Source: Hordeum vulgare subsp. vulgare
Taxonomy: Eukaryota; Streptophyta; Magnoliopsida; Poales; Poaceae
Length of the DNA: 64,000 bases
Direction: 5' to 3'
Assembly: GCF_904849725.1 (NCBI RefSeq)
Contig: NC_058522.1
Span: forward strand, 335,921,029-335,985,028
Part shown: positions 11,600 to 23,925 of the stretch, piece after piece
How positions within the stretch are numbered: position 1 is the stretch's first letter
Layout: each line of letters opens with the position of its first letter
Notes under the pieces: model-generated
Told to the model about the DNA's origin: nothing
The model's database searches: none
Seen by the model: only the letters and a program-made list of their open reading frames with translations
Program-made: the position numbers and the translations under genes

Positions 11600-11614
11600 T
11601 TTCTACTAATAAAA
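11600..11614 (+). other. Helitron 5' terminus
   Basis: TTTCTACTAATAAAA directly follows interrupted D sequence. It compares with the general plant Helitron start TCTCTACTA (8 of 9 bases match). Confidence 0.6.
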
Positions 11615-11734
11615 TCACGAGAGGGCATATCCACCTCATCATCTCAGCCGTCTAATCACTTAATCAACGGTCTAAACACGTCGTTAATGAAAGTAGACAG
11701 TGTTCTTTAGCGAAACCAAGCACGCTAATTCCAT

Positions 11735-12349
11735 TGCTCACTAATCCCGCCCCATGTCCATGTTCTGGAACCGCTCCCAAACTCGCCCCGGCCCCCGCTT
11801 GCCTCGCGCACCCGCTGCCGCCGCTCGCTCGGCCCCGCCCCACTAGCCTCACGCACCCGTCGCCGCTGCTCGCTCGGCCCCGCCCTGCTAGCCTCACGCA
11901 CCCGCCGCCGCCGCTCGCTCGGCCCCGCCCCATTAGCCTCACGCACCCGCCGCCTCCGCCATTTAAAATCCCACACCGCTCCTCCGCATCGCCGCCACCT
12001 ACCCAAACCTCCGCCCTGGCTCCCGCTTCCGCCGCCACCGCCATCGTCGTGTGTCTGGGAGCAAGCGGACGGAGGATCCTTCCGCGGCGACTTCCGGCTT
12101 CGGGTGAGGACCCGTCTCCACATCCGCTTCCCCCGCCCTCAACCCCCGACGAAACCAGCACAACGATCGTGAGGCGTAGGAACGCGGCGGGCCTGTGGGC
12201 AGGTAGCCGCCATGGCCAGGGCCAGGACTATCGCCAGCTCACCTTGGATTTCTAGAGCCTCGCCGGTGAGCCCGTGGAAGGCACCAGCGCCGCAGTATTG
12301 GGCGCATTATGGAAAGATCTTGGTGGCACAGACTGTGTCCTTCCCACTC
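11735..12349 (+). pseudogene. GC-rich 5' gene fragment, unrecognised
   Basis: A CpG-rich stretch unlike the neighbouring TE DNA, as in first exons of grass genes. The + frame from 11734 encodes a Pro/Arg/Leu-rich sequence that includes a 15-residue repeat. Overlapping antisense frames are also open because of base composition, so openness is weak evidence. Around 12240 another + frame reads ...EGTSAAVLGALWKDLGGTDC, which looks like real coding sequence, but I cannot name the family. It lies upstream of the duplicated block and so occurs only once. Confidence 0.4.
11803..11957 (+). repeat. 45-bp GC-rich tandem repeat, ~3.4 copies
   Basis: Units start CTC(A/G)CGCACCCG at 11803, 11848, 11893 and 11938, exactly 45 bp apart. 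In the 11734 frame each unit gives SLTHPPPPLARPRPx (15 residues). Confidence 0.85.
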
Positions 12350-13227
12350 GATGACGAGACCTCGCACTGCATTGCCTCCCTGACGTCTCCCAAGACCCCT
12401 CGGTGCTCTCCCACAGTGACCTCACCACGCGGGCAAGCATCGCCATCGTCTGTGCCGATCTCGCCTCGTCCGTCGACCGGTACACCGTGGGTTTCATCTG
12501 TTGACCTGCTGCTGCTGTAGTTGTCCGGAGGCTGCTGGGCGACAGTTCGCCCTTCACGCAACAGAACCGGTAGGGGGACATCCTCAACCGCGATGAGGAG
12601 AATGGCAGGATCCAACATAAGGTTTCTAGCCCACCCATTTTACCGCACTGGATTAGGAAATGCTTGCTCGTGCCTGGTGCTGATGGTTGGTTGGGGTTCT
12701 ACAAACTTGGCGGAGATCGCGAATTTCCTCGGTATCTCAGCTTCAGTCGACACTGAGGTGATTCAGGTGAGAGGAATGCAACTCTTTGTTCTTTGAGGCT
12801 TTCATTTTTTAAGTATCAGCTTTTGTTACTCACAGATGACAGATCTCTGGTGTGTAGTGTGGTGAGAATAGCAAACTCAGATTCAATGTGTCTCATCTTT
12901 TGTGTAGTGTATGATGTGCTCTTCTCTTGCTTCTGTTACTACAGGTGTATTTTTTTATAGAGAGTAAATATGATAAACAGGACATGATAATATGCAAGAG
13001 CGAAAAATTCCATTATCGTGTCAAAACAAACCTAGGAAGGCCATCTTTCTATTCAAAGGCGTAATTGAGTGCTAATGACTACGTGCATTCAATCAATTCG
13101 GCACTTCGGCAGTTTCAAAAAATTCTATGATTTTATTAATTTGTTTCAAGCTAATCATTTTCTGACATTTGGGTTCACACTTCAAATTAAGGTAGCAATT
13201 AGGTTTAAATCTGTGTGGTTGGGTTGG
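12350..13227 (+). pseudogene. Duplicated block, copy 1 left part: broken exon fragments of an unknown gene
   Basis: The stretch matches 43126-44007 closely. In + frames short runs look like decayed coding DNA (HSDLTTRASIAIVCADLASS, then DEENGRIQHKVSSPPILPHW), each interrupted by stops in both copies. A GTGAG donor-like site follows at about 12767. From about 12800 the sequence is AT-rich and intron-like. I do not recognise the family. The homology with copy 2 ends at GGGTTGG (13227), where filler and the broken LTR of C begin. Confidence 0.6.
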
Positions 13228-13230
13228 GAA
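12798..13230 (+). other. AT-rich intron-like tail of the unknown fragment
   Basis: Matches 43573-44007 with few changes. No coding signal. It ends at the filler of element C. Confidence 0.55.
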
Positions 13231-13260
13231 AGTCCAACTAGGATATATAGGTATGTGGTC
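13228..13260. other. Templated filler at the broken end of element C
   Basis: 13225-13244 is an exact 20-bp copy of 13424-13443, and 13249-13261 is an exact 13-bp copy of 13299-13311. The TATATAGGT between them also occurs at about 13358-13366. All three sources lie inside the adjacent LTR. Confidence 0.75.
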
Positions 13261-14687
13261 GAGCTCCGCAGAAACGCGATCTAGAGGAAAAACCGTGGAG
13301 GTATGTGGTCGGGCTGCCGTGAAAAAGTTGTCTCAAATCAGCCCTAATACCTCCGTATATATAGGTGGGTGGGAGGACTCTTGCCTTGAGGCTCAAGGAG
13401 CCCCAAGGGGGTTGGCCGAAGGGTGGGAAAGTCCAACTAGGATTGGAAGGTGGAGTCCTTCCCTTCCTTCCCACTTCCCCTTTTTTTTCTCTTTGATTTT
13501 TCCTTATCCTCCGCACGGCCCTCCTTGGGCTTTCCCACCAGCCCACTAAGGGCTGGTGCGGCACCCCTAAGTCCTATGGGCTTCCTTAGGGTGGGCTACC
13601 CCCCCCCCCCCCCGGTGAACATCCGGAACCCACTCGTCACTCCCGGTACATTCCCGGTAATGCCAAAAACTTTCCGGTAATCAAATGAGGTCATCCTATA
13701 TATCAATATTCGTCTCCGAACCATTCCGGAAACCCTCGTGACGTCCCTGATCTCATCCGGACTCCGAACAACATTCGGTAACCAACCATATAACTCAAAT
13801 ACGCATAAAACAACGCCGAACCTTAAGTGTGCAGACCCTGCGGGTTCGAGAACTATGTAGACATGACCCGAGGGACTCCTCAGTCAATATCCAATAGCGG
13901 GACCTGGATGCCCATATTGGATCCTACATATTCTACGAAGATCTTATCGTTTGAACCTCAGTGCCAATGATTCATATAATCCCGTATGTCATTCCCTTTG
14001 TCCTTCGGTATGTTCCTTGCCCGAGATTCTATCGTCAGTATCCGCATACCTATTTCAATCTCGTTTACCGACAAGTCTCTTTACTCGTTCCGTAATACAA
14101 GATCCCGTGACTTACACTAAGTCACATTGCTTGCAAGGCTTGTGTTTGATGTTGTATTACCGAGTGGGCCCCGAGATACCTCTCCGTCACACAGAGTGAC
14201 AAATCCCAGTCTTGATCCATACTAACTCAACGAACACCTTCGGAGATACCTGTAGAGCATCTTTATAGTCACCCAGTTACGTTGCGACGTTTGATACACA
14301 TAAAGCATTCCTCCGGTGTCAGTGAGTTATATGATCTCATGGTCATAGGAATAAATACTTGACACGCAGAAAACAATAGCAACAAAATGACGCGATCAAC
14401 ATGCTACATCTATTAGTTTGTGTCTAGTCCATCACATGATTCACCTAATGATGTGATCCAGTTATCAAGCAACAGCACCTTTTACATAGTCAAAAGACCC
14501 TGACTATCCTTGATCAACTGGCTAGCCAACTAGAGGCTTGCTAGGGACAGTGTTTTGTCTATGTATCCACACATGTATCTAAGTCTTCATTCAAATACAA
14601 TTATAGCATGGATAATAAACGATTATCTTGATACAGGAATTATAATAATAACCTATTTATCATTGCCTCTAGGGCATAATTCCAACA
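13261..14687 (-). repeat. 3' LTR of C, truncated
   Basis: It runs to ATAATTCCAACA next to the polypurine tract and lacks the terminal TGTTGGGGAACG block. It contains a 15-base C run (13599-13613) and the LTR hairpin CACCAGCCC/GGGCTGGTG (13536-13558). Confidence 0.9.
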
Positions 14688-14739
14688 GTCTCCCACTTGC
14701 ACTAGAGTCAATAATCTAGTCCTCACATCACCATGTGAA

Positions 14740-17125
14740 TTACATTGTAATAAATCTAACACCCATACAGTTCTGGTGTTGATCATGCTTTGCCCGTGGA
14801 AGAGGTTTAGTCAGCGGGTCTGCCTCATTCAGATTCGTTTGCACTTTGCATATATTCACGTCCTCCTCCTCGACGTAGTCGCGGATGAGGTTGAAGCGTC
14901 GTTTGATGTGTCTGGTCTTCTTGTGAAACCGTGGTTCCCTTGTTAAGGCAATGGCACCCGTGTTGTCACAAAATAGGGTTATTGGATTCAGTGCGCTCGG
15001 CACCACTCCAAGATCCGTCATGAACTGCTTCATCCAGACACCCTCTTTAGCCGCCTCCGAGGCAGCCATTTACTCAGCTTCACATGTAGAATCAGCTACG
15101 ACGCTTTGCTTGGAACTGCACCAGCTTACCGCACCCCCATTAAGAATAAAGACGTATCCGGTCTACGACTTAGAGTCGTCCGGATCTGTGTCAAAGCTTG
15201 CATCGACGTAACCTTTTACGGCGAGCTCTTCGTCAGCTCCATACACGAGATACATCTCCTTAGTCCTTTTCAGGTACTTCAGGATATTCTTGACCGACGT
15301 CCAGTGATCCACTCCTGGATTACTCTCGAACCTGCCTGCCATACTTATGGCCAGGCAAACGTCTGGTCTAGTGCACAACATTGCATACATGATAAAACCT
15401 ATGGCTGAAGCATAGGGGACGGTGCTCATATGCTCTCTATCTTTATCAGTTGCTGGGCATTGAGTCTTACTCAATCTCGTACCTTTTAAAACTGGCAAGA
15501 ACCCCTTCTTGGACTGTTCCATTTTGAACCTCTTCAAAACTTTATCAAGGTATGTGCTTTGTGAAAGTCCTATCAGGCGTTTTGATCTATCCCGATAGAT
15601 CTTTATGCCTAGAATGTAAGCAGCTTCTCCTAGGTCCTTCATAGAGAAACTTTTATTCAAGTAATCCTTTATGCTCTCCAAAAACTCCATGTTGTTTCCA
15701 ATCAGCAATATGTCATCCACATATAATATTAGAAACGCCACAGAGCTCCCACTCACTTTCTTGTAAATACAAGATTCTCCAACCACTTGTATAAACCCAA
15801 ATGCTTTGATCACCTCATCAAAGCGTTTATTCCAACTCTGAGATGCTTGCACCAGTCCATAAATGGATCGCTGGAGCTTGCACACCTTATTAGCATTTTT
15901 AGGATCGACAAAACCTTTGGGTTGCAGCATATACAACTATTCCTTAAGGAAACCGTTAAGGAACGCCGTTTTGACATCCATCTGCCCGATTTCATAATCG
16001 AAAAATGCAGCTATTGCTAACATGATTTGGACGGACTTAAGCATCGCTACGGGCGAGAATGTCTCATCGTAGTCAATCCCTTGTACTTGTGAAAAACCCT
16101 TTGCCACAAGTCGAGCTTTATAAATGGTCACATTACTGTCAGCGTCCGTCTTCTTCTTAAAGATCCATTTGTTCTGAATAGCCTTGCGGCCTTCAGGTAG
16201 TACTTCCAAAGTCCACACTTTGTTTTCATACATGGATCCTATCTCGGACTTCATGGCCTCCAGCCATTTGTTGGAATCGGGGCCCACCATTGCTTCTTCA
16301 TAATTCGCAGGCTCATTGTTGTCTAACAACATAATTGATAAGACGGGATTACCGTACCACTCTGGAGTAGTACGCAGTCTCGTCGACCTGCGAGGTTCGA
16401 CAGGAACTTGATCTGGAGTTTCATGATCATCATCATTAACCTCCTCCTCAACCGGCGTCGCAACGACAGGGGTTTCCCCTTGCCCTGCGCCACCATCCAT
16501 AGGGATGAGAGGTTCGACAACCTCATCAAGTTCTATCTTCCTCCCACTCAATTCTCTCGAGAGAAACTCCTTCTTGAGAAAAGCTCCGTTCTTAGCAACA
16601 AACACTTTGCCCTCGGATTTGAGATAGAAGGTATACCCAACTGTCTCTTTCGGGTAACCTATGAATACGCACTTCTCCGCTTTGGGTTCCAGCTTTTCAG
16701 GCTGAAGCTTTTTGACATAAGCATCACATCCCCAAACTTTAAGAAACGACAACTTTGGTCTTTTGCCATACCACAGTTCGTATGGTGTCGTCTCAACGGA
16801 TTTTGATGGTGCCCTATTTAAAGTGAATGCATATGTTTCTAATGCATAACCCTAAAACGATAACGGCAAATCGGTAAGAGACATCATAGATCGCACCATC
16901 TCTAATAAAGTACGATTACGATGTTTGGACACACCATTACGCTGTGGTGTTCCAGGCGGTGTCAACTGTGAAACAATTCCACATTGTTTTAAGTGAGCAC
17001 CAAACTCGAAACTCAGATATTCACCCCCACGATCAGACCATAGGAACTTGATCTTCTTGTTATGATGATTTTCAACTTCACTCTGAAATTGCTTGAACTT
17101 TTCAAATGTTTCAGACTTGTGTTTC
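14740..17125 (-). pseudogene. pol: Element C pol, second part: integrase end, RT, RNase H
   Basis: Reading down from 17120 the frame continues KHKSETFEKFKQF directly from the 34671 side. It includes the end of the integrase core, FLKVWGCDAYVKKLQPEKLE, the RT palm with DVKTAFLNG (about 15965-15990) and YVDDILLIGNN (about 15690-15722), and RNase H with DNTGAIAL and RHIKRRFNLIRDYV. Stops break it: TAG after FLKE (near 15934), one after DPDDSKS (15163-15165) and TAA just before MAAS (about 15070). The C-terminus MGVRFITM is identical to that of A. Function would be reverse transcription and integration in VLPs, but this copy is dead. Confidence 0.9.
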
Positions 17126-18954
17126 TGTTGGGGAACGTCGCATGGGAAACAAAAAATTTCCTACGCGCACGAAGACCTATCATGGTGATGTCCATCTACG
17201 AGAAGGGATTTCCGATCTACGTACCCTTGTAGATCGCACAGAAGAAGCATTAGTGAACGCGGTTGATGTAGTGGAACGTCCTCACGTCCCTCGATCCGCC
17301 CCGCGAACCGTCCCACGAACCGTCCCGCGATCCGTCCCACGATCTAGTGCCGAACGGACGGCACCTCCACGTTCAGCACACGTACAGCTCGACGATGATC
17401 TCGGCCTTCTTGATCCAGCAAGAGGGACGGAGAGGTAGATGAGTTCTCCGGCAGCGTGACGGCGCTCCGGAGGTTGGTGGTGATCTGATCTCGGCAGGGC
17501 TCCGCCCGAGCTCCGCAGAAACGCGATCTAGAGGAAAAACCGTGGAGGTATGTGGTCGGGCTGCCGTGGCAAAGTTGTCTCAAATCATCCCAAAAACCTC
17601 CGTATATATAGGTGGGAGAGGGGGCCTTGCCTTGAGGCTCAAGGAGCCCCAAGGGGGTAGGCCGAGCCAAGGGGGGGGGGAAGTCCTCCCCTTCCAAACC
17701 GAATCCAACTAGGTTTGGAAGGTGGAGTCCTTCTCTCCTTTCCCACCTCCCCTTTTTTCTTTCTCATTGATTTCTTATCCTTTGGCGCATAGGGCCTTCT
17801 TGGGCTGTCCCACCAGCCCACCAAGGGCTGGTGCGCCACCCCCAAGGCCTATGGGCTTCCCCGGGGTGGGTTGCCCCCACCCGGTGAGCACCCGGAACCC
17901 ATTCGTCATTCCCGGTACATTCCCGGTAACTCCGAAAACCTTCCGGTAACCAAATGAGGTCATCCTATATATCAATCTTCGTTTCCGGACCATTCCGGAA
18001 ACCCTCGTGACGTCAGTGATCTCATTCGGGACACCGAACAACATTCGGTAACCAACCATATAACTCAAATACGCATAAAACAACGTCGAACCTTAAGTGT
18101 GCAGACCCTGCGGGTTCGAGAACTATGTAGACATGACCCGAGTGACTCCTCGGTCAATATCCAATAGCGGGACCTGGATGCCCATATTGGATCCCACATA
18201 TTCTACGAAGATCTTATCGTTTGAACCTCAGTGCCAAGGATTCATATAATCCCGTATGTCATTCCCTTTGTCCTTCGGTATGTTACTTGCCCGAGTTTCG
18301 ATCGTCAGTATCCGTATACCTATTTTAATCTCGTTTACCGGCAAGTCTCTTTACTCGTTCCGTAATACAAGATCCCGCAACTTACACTAAGTCACATTGT
18401 TTGCAAGGCTTGTGTGTGATGTTGTATTACCGAGTGGGCCCCGAGATACCTCTCCGTCACACGAAGTGACAAATCCCAGTCTCGATCCATACGAACTCAA
18501 CGAACACCTTCGGAGATACCTGTAGAGCATCTTTATAGTCACGCAGTTACGTTGCGACGTTTGATACACACAAAGCATTCCTCCAGTGTCAGTGAGTTAT
18601 ATGATCTCATGGTCATAGGAACAAATACTTGACACGCAGAAAACAGTAGCAACAAAATGACACGATCAACATGCTATGTCTATTAGTTTGGGTCTAGTCC
18701 ATCACATGATTCTCCTAATGATGTGATCCCGTTATCAAGTGACAACACTTACCTATGGTCAGGAAACCTTGACCATCTTTGATCAACGAGCTAGTCAACT
18801 AGAGGCTTACTAGGGACAGTGTTTTGTCTATGTATCCACACATGCACTATGTTTCCAATCAATACAATTATAGCATGGATAATAAATGATTATCATGAAC
18901 AAAGAAATATAATAATAACTAATTTATTATTGCCTCTAGGGCATATTTCCAACA
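17126..18954 (-). repeat. 3' LTR of B
   Basis: Edges TGTTGGGGAACGTCG and GGCATATTTCCAACA, length 1829 bp. The polypurine tract GCAAGTGGGAGAC (minus) follows at 18955-18967. The LTR belongs to the TGTTGGAAATATGCCC subtype, unlike A and C (TGTTGGAATTATGCCC). Confidence 0.9.
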
Positions 18955-21900
18955 GTCTCCCACTTGCACTAGAGTCAATAATCTAGTTCACATCACCATG
19001 TGATTCCAACGAATCCAACACCCATATAGTTATGGGGTCTGATCACGTCTTGCTCGTGAGAGTGGTTTTAGTCAACGGTTCTGAAACTTTCAGATCCGTG
19101 TGTTCTTTACAAATCTTTATGTCATCTTATAGATGCTGCTACTATGTGCTATTCGGAAATACTCCAAATATCTACTCTACTATACGAATCCGTTTCACTA
19201 CTCATAGTTATTCGGATTAGTGTCAAAGTTTGCATCGACTTAACCCTTTACGATGAACTCTTTAACCACCTCAATAATCGAGAAAAAATCCTTAGTCTAT
19301 TTAGTTACTAAGGACAACTTTGACCGCTGATCAGTGATTCAATCCTGGATCACTCTGTGTACCTCTTAACAGACTTGCTGCAAGGCACACATCAGGTGCG
19401 GTACTCAGCATGGCATACTTTAGAGTCTATGGCTAAGGCATAGAAGACGACCTTCGTCTATTCTGTTTATTCTGCCGTGGTCGGGTTTTGAGTCTTACTC
19501 AAATTCATACCTTACAACGCAACCAAGAACTCCTTCTTTGCTGATCTATTTTGAACTCCTTCAAAAACTTGTCAAGGCATGCATCTTGTTGAAACTTCCA
19601 TTAAGCGCTTTTTCTCTATCTCCATAGATCTTTGATGCTCAACGTTCAAGTAGCGCAATCCAGGTATTCCTTTGAAAACTCCTTTCAAACAACCTTGTAT
19701 GCTTTATAGAAATTCTACATTACTTCTGATCCACAATATGTCAACCACATATACTTATCAGAAATTCTATAGTGCTCGCACTCACTTCATTGGAAATACA
19801 AGTTTCTCATAAACCTTGTACAAACCCAAAATCTTTGATCATCTCATCAAAGTGTATATTCCAACTCCGAGATGCTTGCACCAGTCCATTGAAGGATCAC
19901 TGGAGCTTGCATACTTGCTAGTATCTTTAGGATCGACAAAACCTCCTGGTTGTATCACATACAATGTTTGCTCAAGGAAACCGTCGAGGAAACAATGTTT
20001 TGACATCCTATGTGCAATATTTCATAAATAATGCAGCAACTACTAACATAATTCTAACAGACTTTCAGCATTGCTACGAGTGAGAAAGTCTCATCATAGT
20101 CAACTGTTTGATCTTGTCGGAAACATCTTTGCGACAAGTCGAGCTTTTCTTAATAGTGACTTATCACCATCATCGTCTGTCTTCCTTTTAAAGATCCATC
20201 TTTACTCAATAGTCCTATGACCATCAAGTAGTTCTTCCAAAGTCTACACTTTTTTTTCATACATGGATCCTCTCTCGGATTTCATGCCCTCCAGCCATTT
20301 GTCGGAATCCGGGCCCACCATTGTTTTTTCCATAACTCGTAGGTTCACTGTTGCTCAACAACATGACCTCCAAGACAGGGTTACCGTACCACTCTGCAGT
20401 AGTACGCAACCTTGTCAACCTACGAGGTTTTTAGTAACTTGATCCGATGCTCGATGATCACCATCATCAGCTTTCACTTCAATTGGTGTAGGCGCCACAT
20501 GAACAACTTCCTGCGCCCTGCTACACACTGGTTGAAGTGATGGTTCAATAACCTCATCAAGTTCTACTACCCTCCCACTCAATTCTTTCGAGAGAAACCT
20601 TTCCTCGAGAAAGGATCCGTTTCTAGAAACAAACACTTTGCTTTCGGATCTGAGATAGGAGATGTACCTAACTGTTTTGGATATCCTATGAAGATGCATT
20701 TATCCGTTTTGGATTCGAGCTTATCAGACTGAAACTTTTTCACATAAGTGTCGAAGCCCCAAACTTTCAAGAAACGAAAGTTTAGATTTCTCCAAACCTC
20801 AGTCTATACTGTGTCATCTCAACGGAAATACGCGGTGCCCTATTTAAAGAGAATGCGGTTGTCTCTAATGCATAACCCATAAACGATAGTGGTAATTCGA
20901 TAAGAGACATCATAGCATGCACCATACCAAATAGTGCGTGGCTATGACATTCAGACACATCATCACAATATGATGTTCCAGGTGGCATGAACTGCGAAAC
21001 AATTTCCACATTGTCTTAACTGCGTACCAAAACTCGTAACTCAGATATTCATTTCTATGATCATATCTTAGACCGTTTATCCTCTTGTTACGACGAACTT
21101 CACTCCGAAACAGAATTAAACTTTTCAATATTTCAGACTTGTGATTCATTAAGTAAATACTCGTGTATCTACTCAAATCATCATTGAAGTAAGAACATAA
21201 TGATATCCACTGCGTGCCTCAGCACCCATTGGACTGCATACATCAAAATGTATCACTTCCAACAAGTTACTATCTTGTTTCATCTCAATGAAAACAAGGC
21301 CTTGCTCATGTGGTATGATTTTCATGTCAGCAGTGATTCAAAATCAAGTGAGTATAAAGATCCATCAGCATGGAGCCTCTTCATGCAATTTATACCAACA
21401 TGACTTAAGCGGCAGTGCCACAAGTAAGTGGTACTATCATCATTACCTCATATCTTTTGGCACCAATATCATGAACATGTGTGACACTACGATCGAGATT
21501 CAATAAACCATTGAAGGTGATTATTCAAGAAAATAGAGTAACCATTATTCCATTTAAATGAATAAACGTATTGCAATAAACACGATCCAATCATGTTCAT
21601 GCTTAACGCAAGCACCAAATAACAATTATTTAGGTTTAACACCAATCCCGATGGTAGAGGGAGCGTGTGACGTTTGATCATATCAACCTTGGAAACACTT
21701 CCAACACGTATCGTCACCTCGCCTTTAGCTAGTCTCCGTTTATCCGTAGCTTTCATTTCGTGTTACTAATCACTTAGCAACCGAACCGGTACCCAATACC
21801 CTCGTGCTACTAGGAGTACTAGTAAAGTACACATCAACATCATGTATATCAAATATACTTCTTTCGACTTTTGCCAGCCTTCTTATCTACCAAGTATCTA

Positions 21901-22700
21901 GAGTTGCTCCGCCTCACTGACTGTTCCCTTCATTACAGAAGCACTTAGTCTCGGGTTTGGTTTTAATCTTGGGTCTCTTCATTAGTGCAGCAACTGTTTT
22001 GCCGTTTCACGAAGTATCCCTTCTAGCCCTTGCCTTTCTTGAAACTTAGTGGTTTTACAAACCATCAACTATTGATGCTCCTTCTTGATTTCTACTTTCG
22101 CAGTGTCAAACATCGTGAATCGCTCAAGGATCATTGTATCTATCCTTGATATGTTATAGTTCATCACGAAGCTCTCACAGCTTGGTGGCAGTGACTTTGG
22201 AGAACTATCACTATCTCATCTGGAAGATTAACTCCCACTTGATTCAAGCGATTGTCGTACTCAGACAATCTGAGCACACGCTCAATGATTGAGCTTTTCT
22301 TCTTTACTTTGTGGACAAAGAATCTTGTCGGAGGTCTCGTACCTCTTAACAAGGGCACAAGCAAGAAATCACAATTTCATCTCTTTAGAACATCACTTAT
22401 GTTCCGTGACGTTTCAAAACGTCTTCGGCGCCTTGCTTCTAAGCCATTAAGTATTTTGCACTGAACTATCGTGTAGTCATCAGAAACGTGTATGTCGGAT
22501 GTTCACAACATCCACACACGACGCTCGAGGTGCAGCACAGCGAGTGGTGCATTAAGGACATAAGCCTTCTGCGCAACAACGAGGACAATCCTCTGCAAAG
22601 TTTGCTACTATCAACTTTCAACTTAATTTTCTCTAGGAACATATAAAAACAGTAGAGCTAGAGCGCAAGCTACATCGTAATTCGTAAAGACCATTAGACT
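18955..22700 (-). pseudogene. gag-pol: Element B: degenerate gag-pol
   Basis: The order is normal on the minus strand: gag remnant (about 22680-22000), knuckle region with TGA at 21914-21916, protease GTGSVAK-like remnant (about 21790), SMNMIGSCLLQY pre-integrase part, integrase, KVWGFDTYVKKF (about 20770-20720), RT and RNase H remnants down to 19030. No frame is longer than about 95 codons, and frameshifts and stops are dense. Lesions such as the knuckle TGA and the SVSKVDMIKR(H/R)TLPLPSG substitution are shared with D, so the decay predates insertion. B cannot encode its own proteins and must have been moved by an intact relative. Confidence 0.88.
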
Positions 22701-23925
22701 ATGTTCATGACAATTAGTTCAATTAATCATATTACCTAAGAACTCGCACTCAAAAAGTACATCTCTCTAGTCATTTGAGTGGTACATGATCCAAATCCAC
22801 TATCTCAAGTCCGATCATCACGTGAGTCGAGAATAGTTTCAGTGGTAAGCATCTCTATGCTAATCATATCAACTATACGATTCATGCTCGACCTTTCGGT
22901 CTCATGTGTTCCGAGGCCATGTCTGCACATGCTAGGCTCGTCAAGCTTAACTCCAGTGTTCCGCGTGTGCATCTATTTTGCACCCGTTGTATGTGAACGT
23001 TGAGTCTATCACACCCGATCATCACATGGTGTCTCGAACCGAAGAACTGTCGCAACAGTGCACAGTCGGGGAGAACACAATTTCGCCTTGAAATTTTAGT
23101 GAGAGATCACCTCATAATGCTACCGTCGTTCTAAGCAAGATAAGGTGCATAAAGGATTAACATCACATGCAATTCATAAGTGACATGATATGGCCATCCT
23201 CATGTGCTTCTTGATCTCCATCGCCAAAGCACCGACATGATCTTCTTGTCACCGGCGTCACACCATGATCTCCATCATCATGATCTCCATCAACGGGTCT
23301 CCATCGGGGTCATTGTGCTACTCATGCTATTACTACTAAAGCTACGTCCTAGCAATATAGTAAACGCATCTGCAAGCACAAATCTTAGTTTAAAGACAAC
23401 CCTATGGCTCCTGCCGGTTGCCGTACCATCGACGTGCAAGTCGATATTAACTATTACAACATGATCATCTCATACATCCAATATATCACATCACATCGTT
23501 GGCCATATCACATCACGAGCATACCCTGCAAAAACAAGTTAGACGTCCTCTAATTGTTGTTGCATGTTTTACGTGGTGACCATGGGTATCTAGTAGGATC
23601 GCATCTTACTTATGCAAACACCACAACGGAGATATATGAATTGCTATTTAACCTTATACAAGGACCTCCTCGGTCAAATCCGATTCAACTAAAGTTGGAG
23701 AAACCGACACTTGCCAGTCATCTTTGAGCAACGGGGTTACTCGTAGCGATGAAACCAGTCTCTCGTAAGCGTACGAGTAATGTCGGTCCAAGCCGCTTCA
23801 ATCCAACAATACCGCGGAATCAAGAAAAGACTAAGGAGGGCACCAAATCGCACATCACCGCCCACAAAAACTTTTGTGTTCTACTCGAGAAGACATCTAC
23901 GCATGAACCTAGCTCATGATGCCAC
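22701..23925 (-). other. Element B leader with PBS
   Basis: Colinear with the leaders of A, C and D. The minus strand starts GTGGCATCATGAGCTAGG next to the LTR. Leader and LTRs are better preserved than the coding part, as expected if only cis signals were maintained. Confidence 0.8.

Noticed and set aside
11664..12161. Minus-strand Gly/Arg-rich frames of 132-165 residues
   Set aside because: Both strands are open in this CpG-rich repeat region; composition explains it. The + orientation fits the other captured fragments.
12252..12638. Minus-strand frames overlapping the unknown fragment (also 43093-43525)
   Set aside because: Recurring in both copies only because the DNA is duplicated; no domain, and the opposite strand has the exon-like signals.
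13599..13613. 15-base C run
   Set aside because: Extension of a C-rich stretch present in all BARE LTRs; ordinary slippage.
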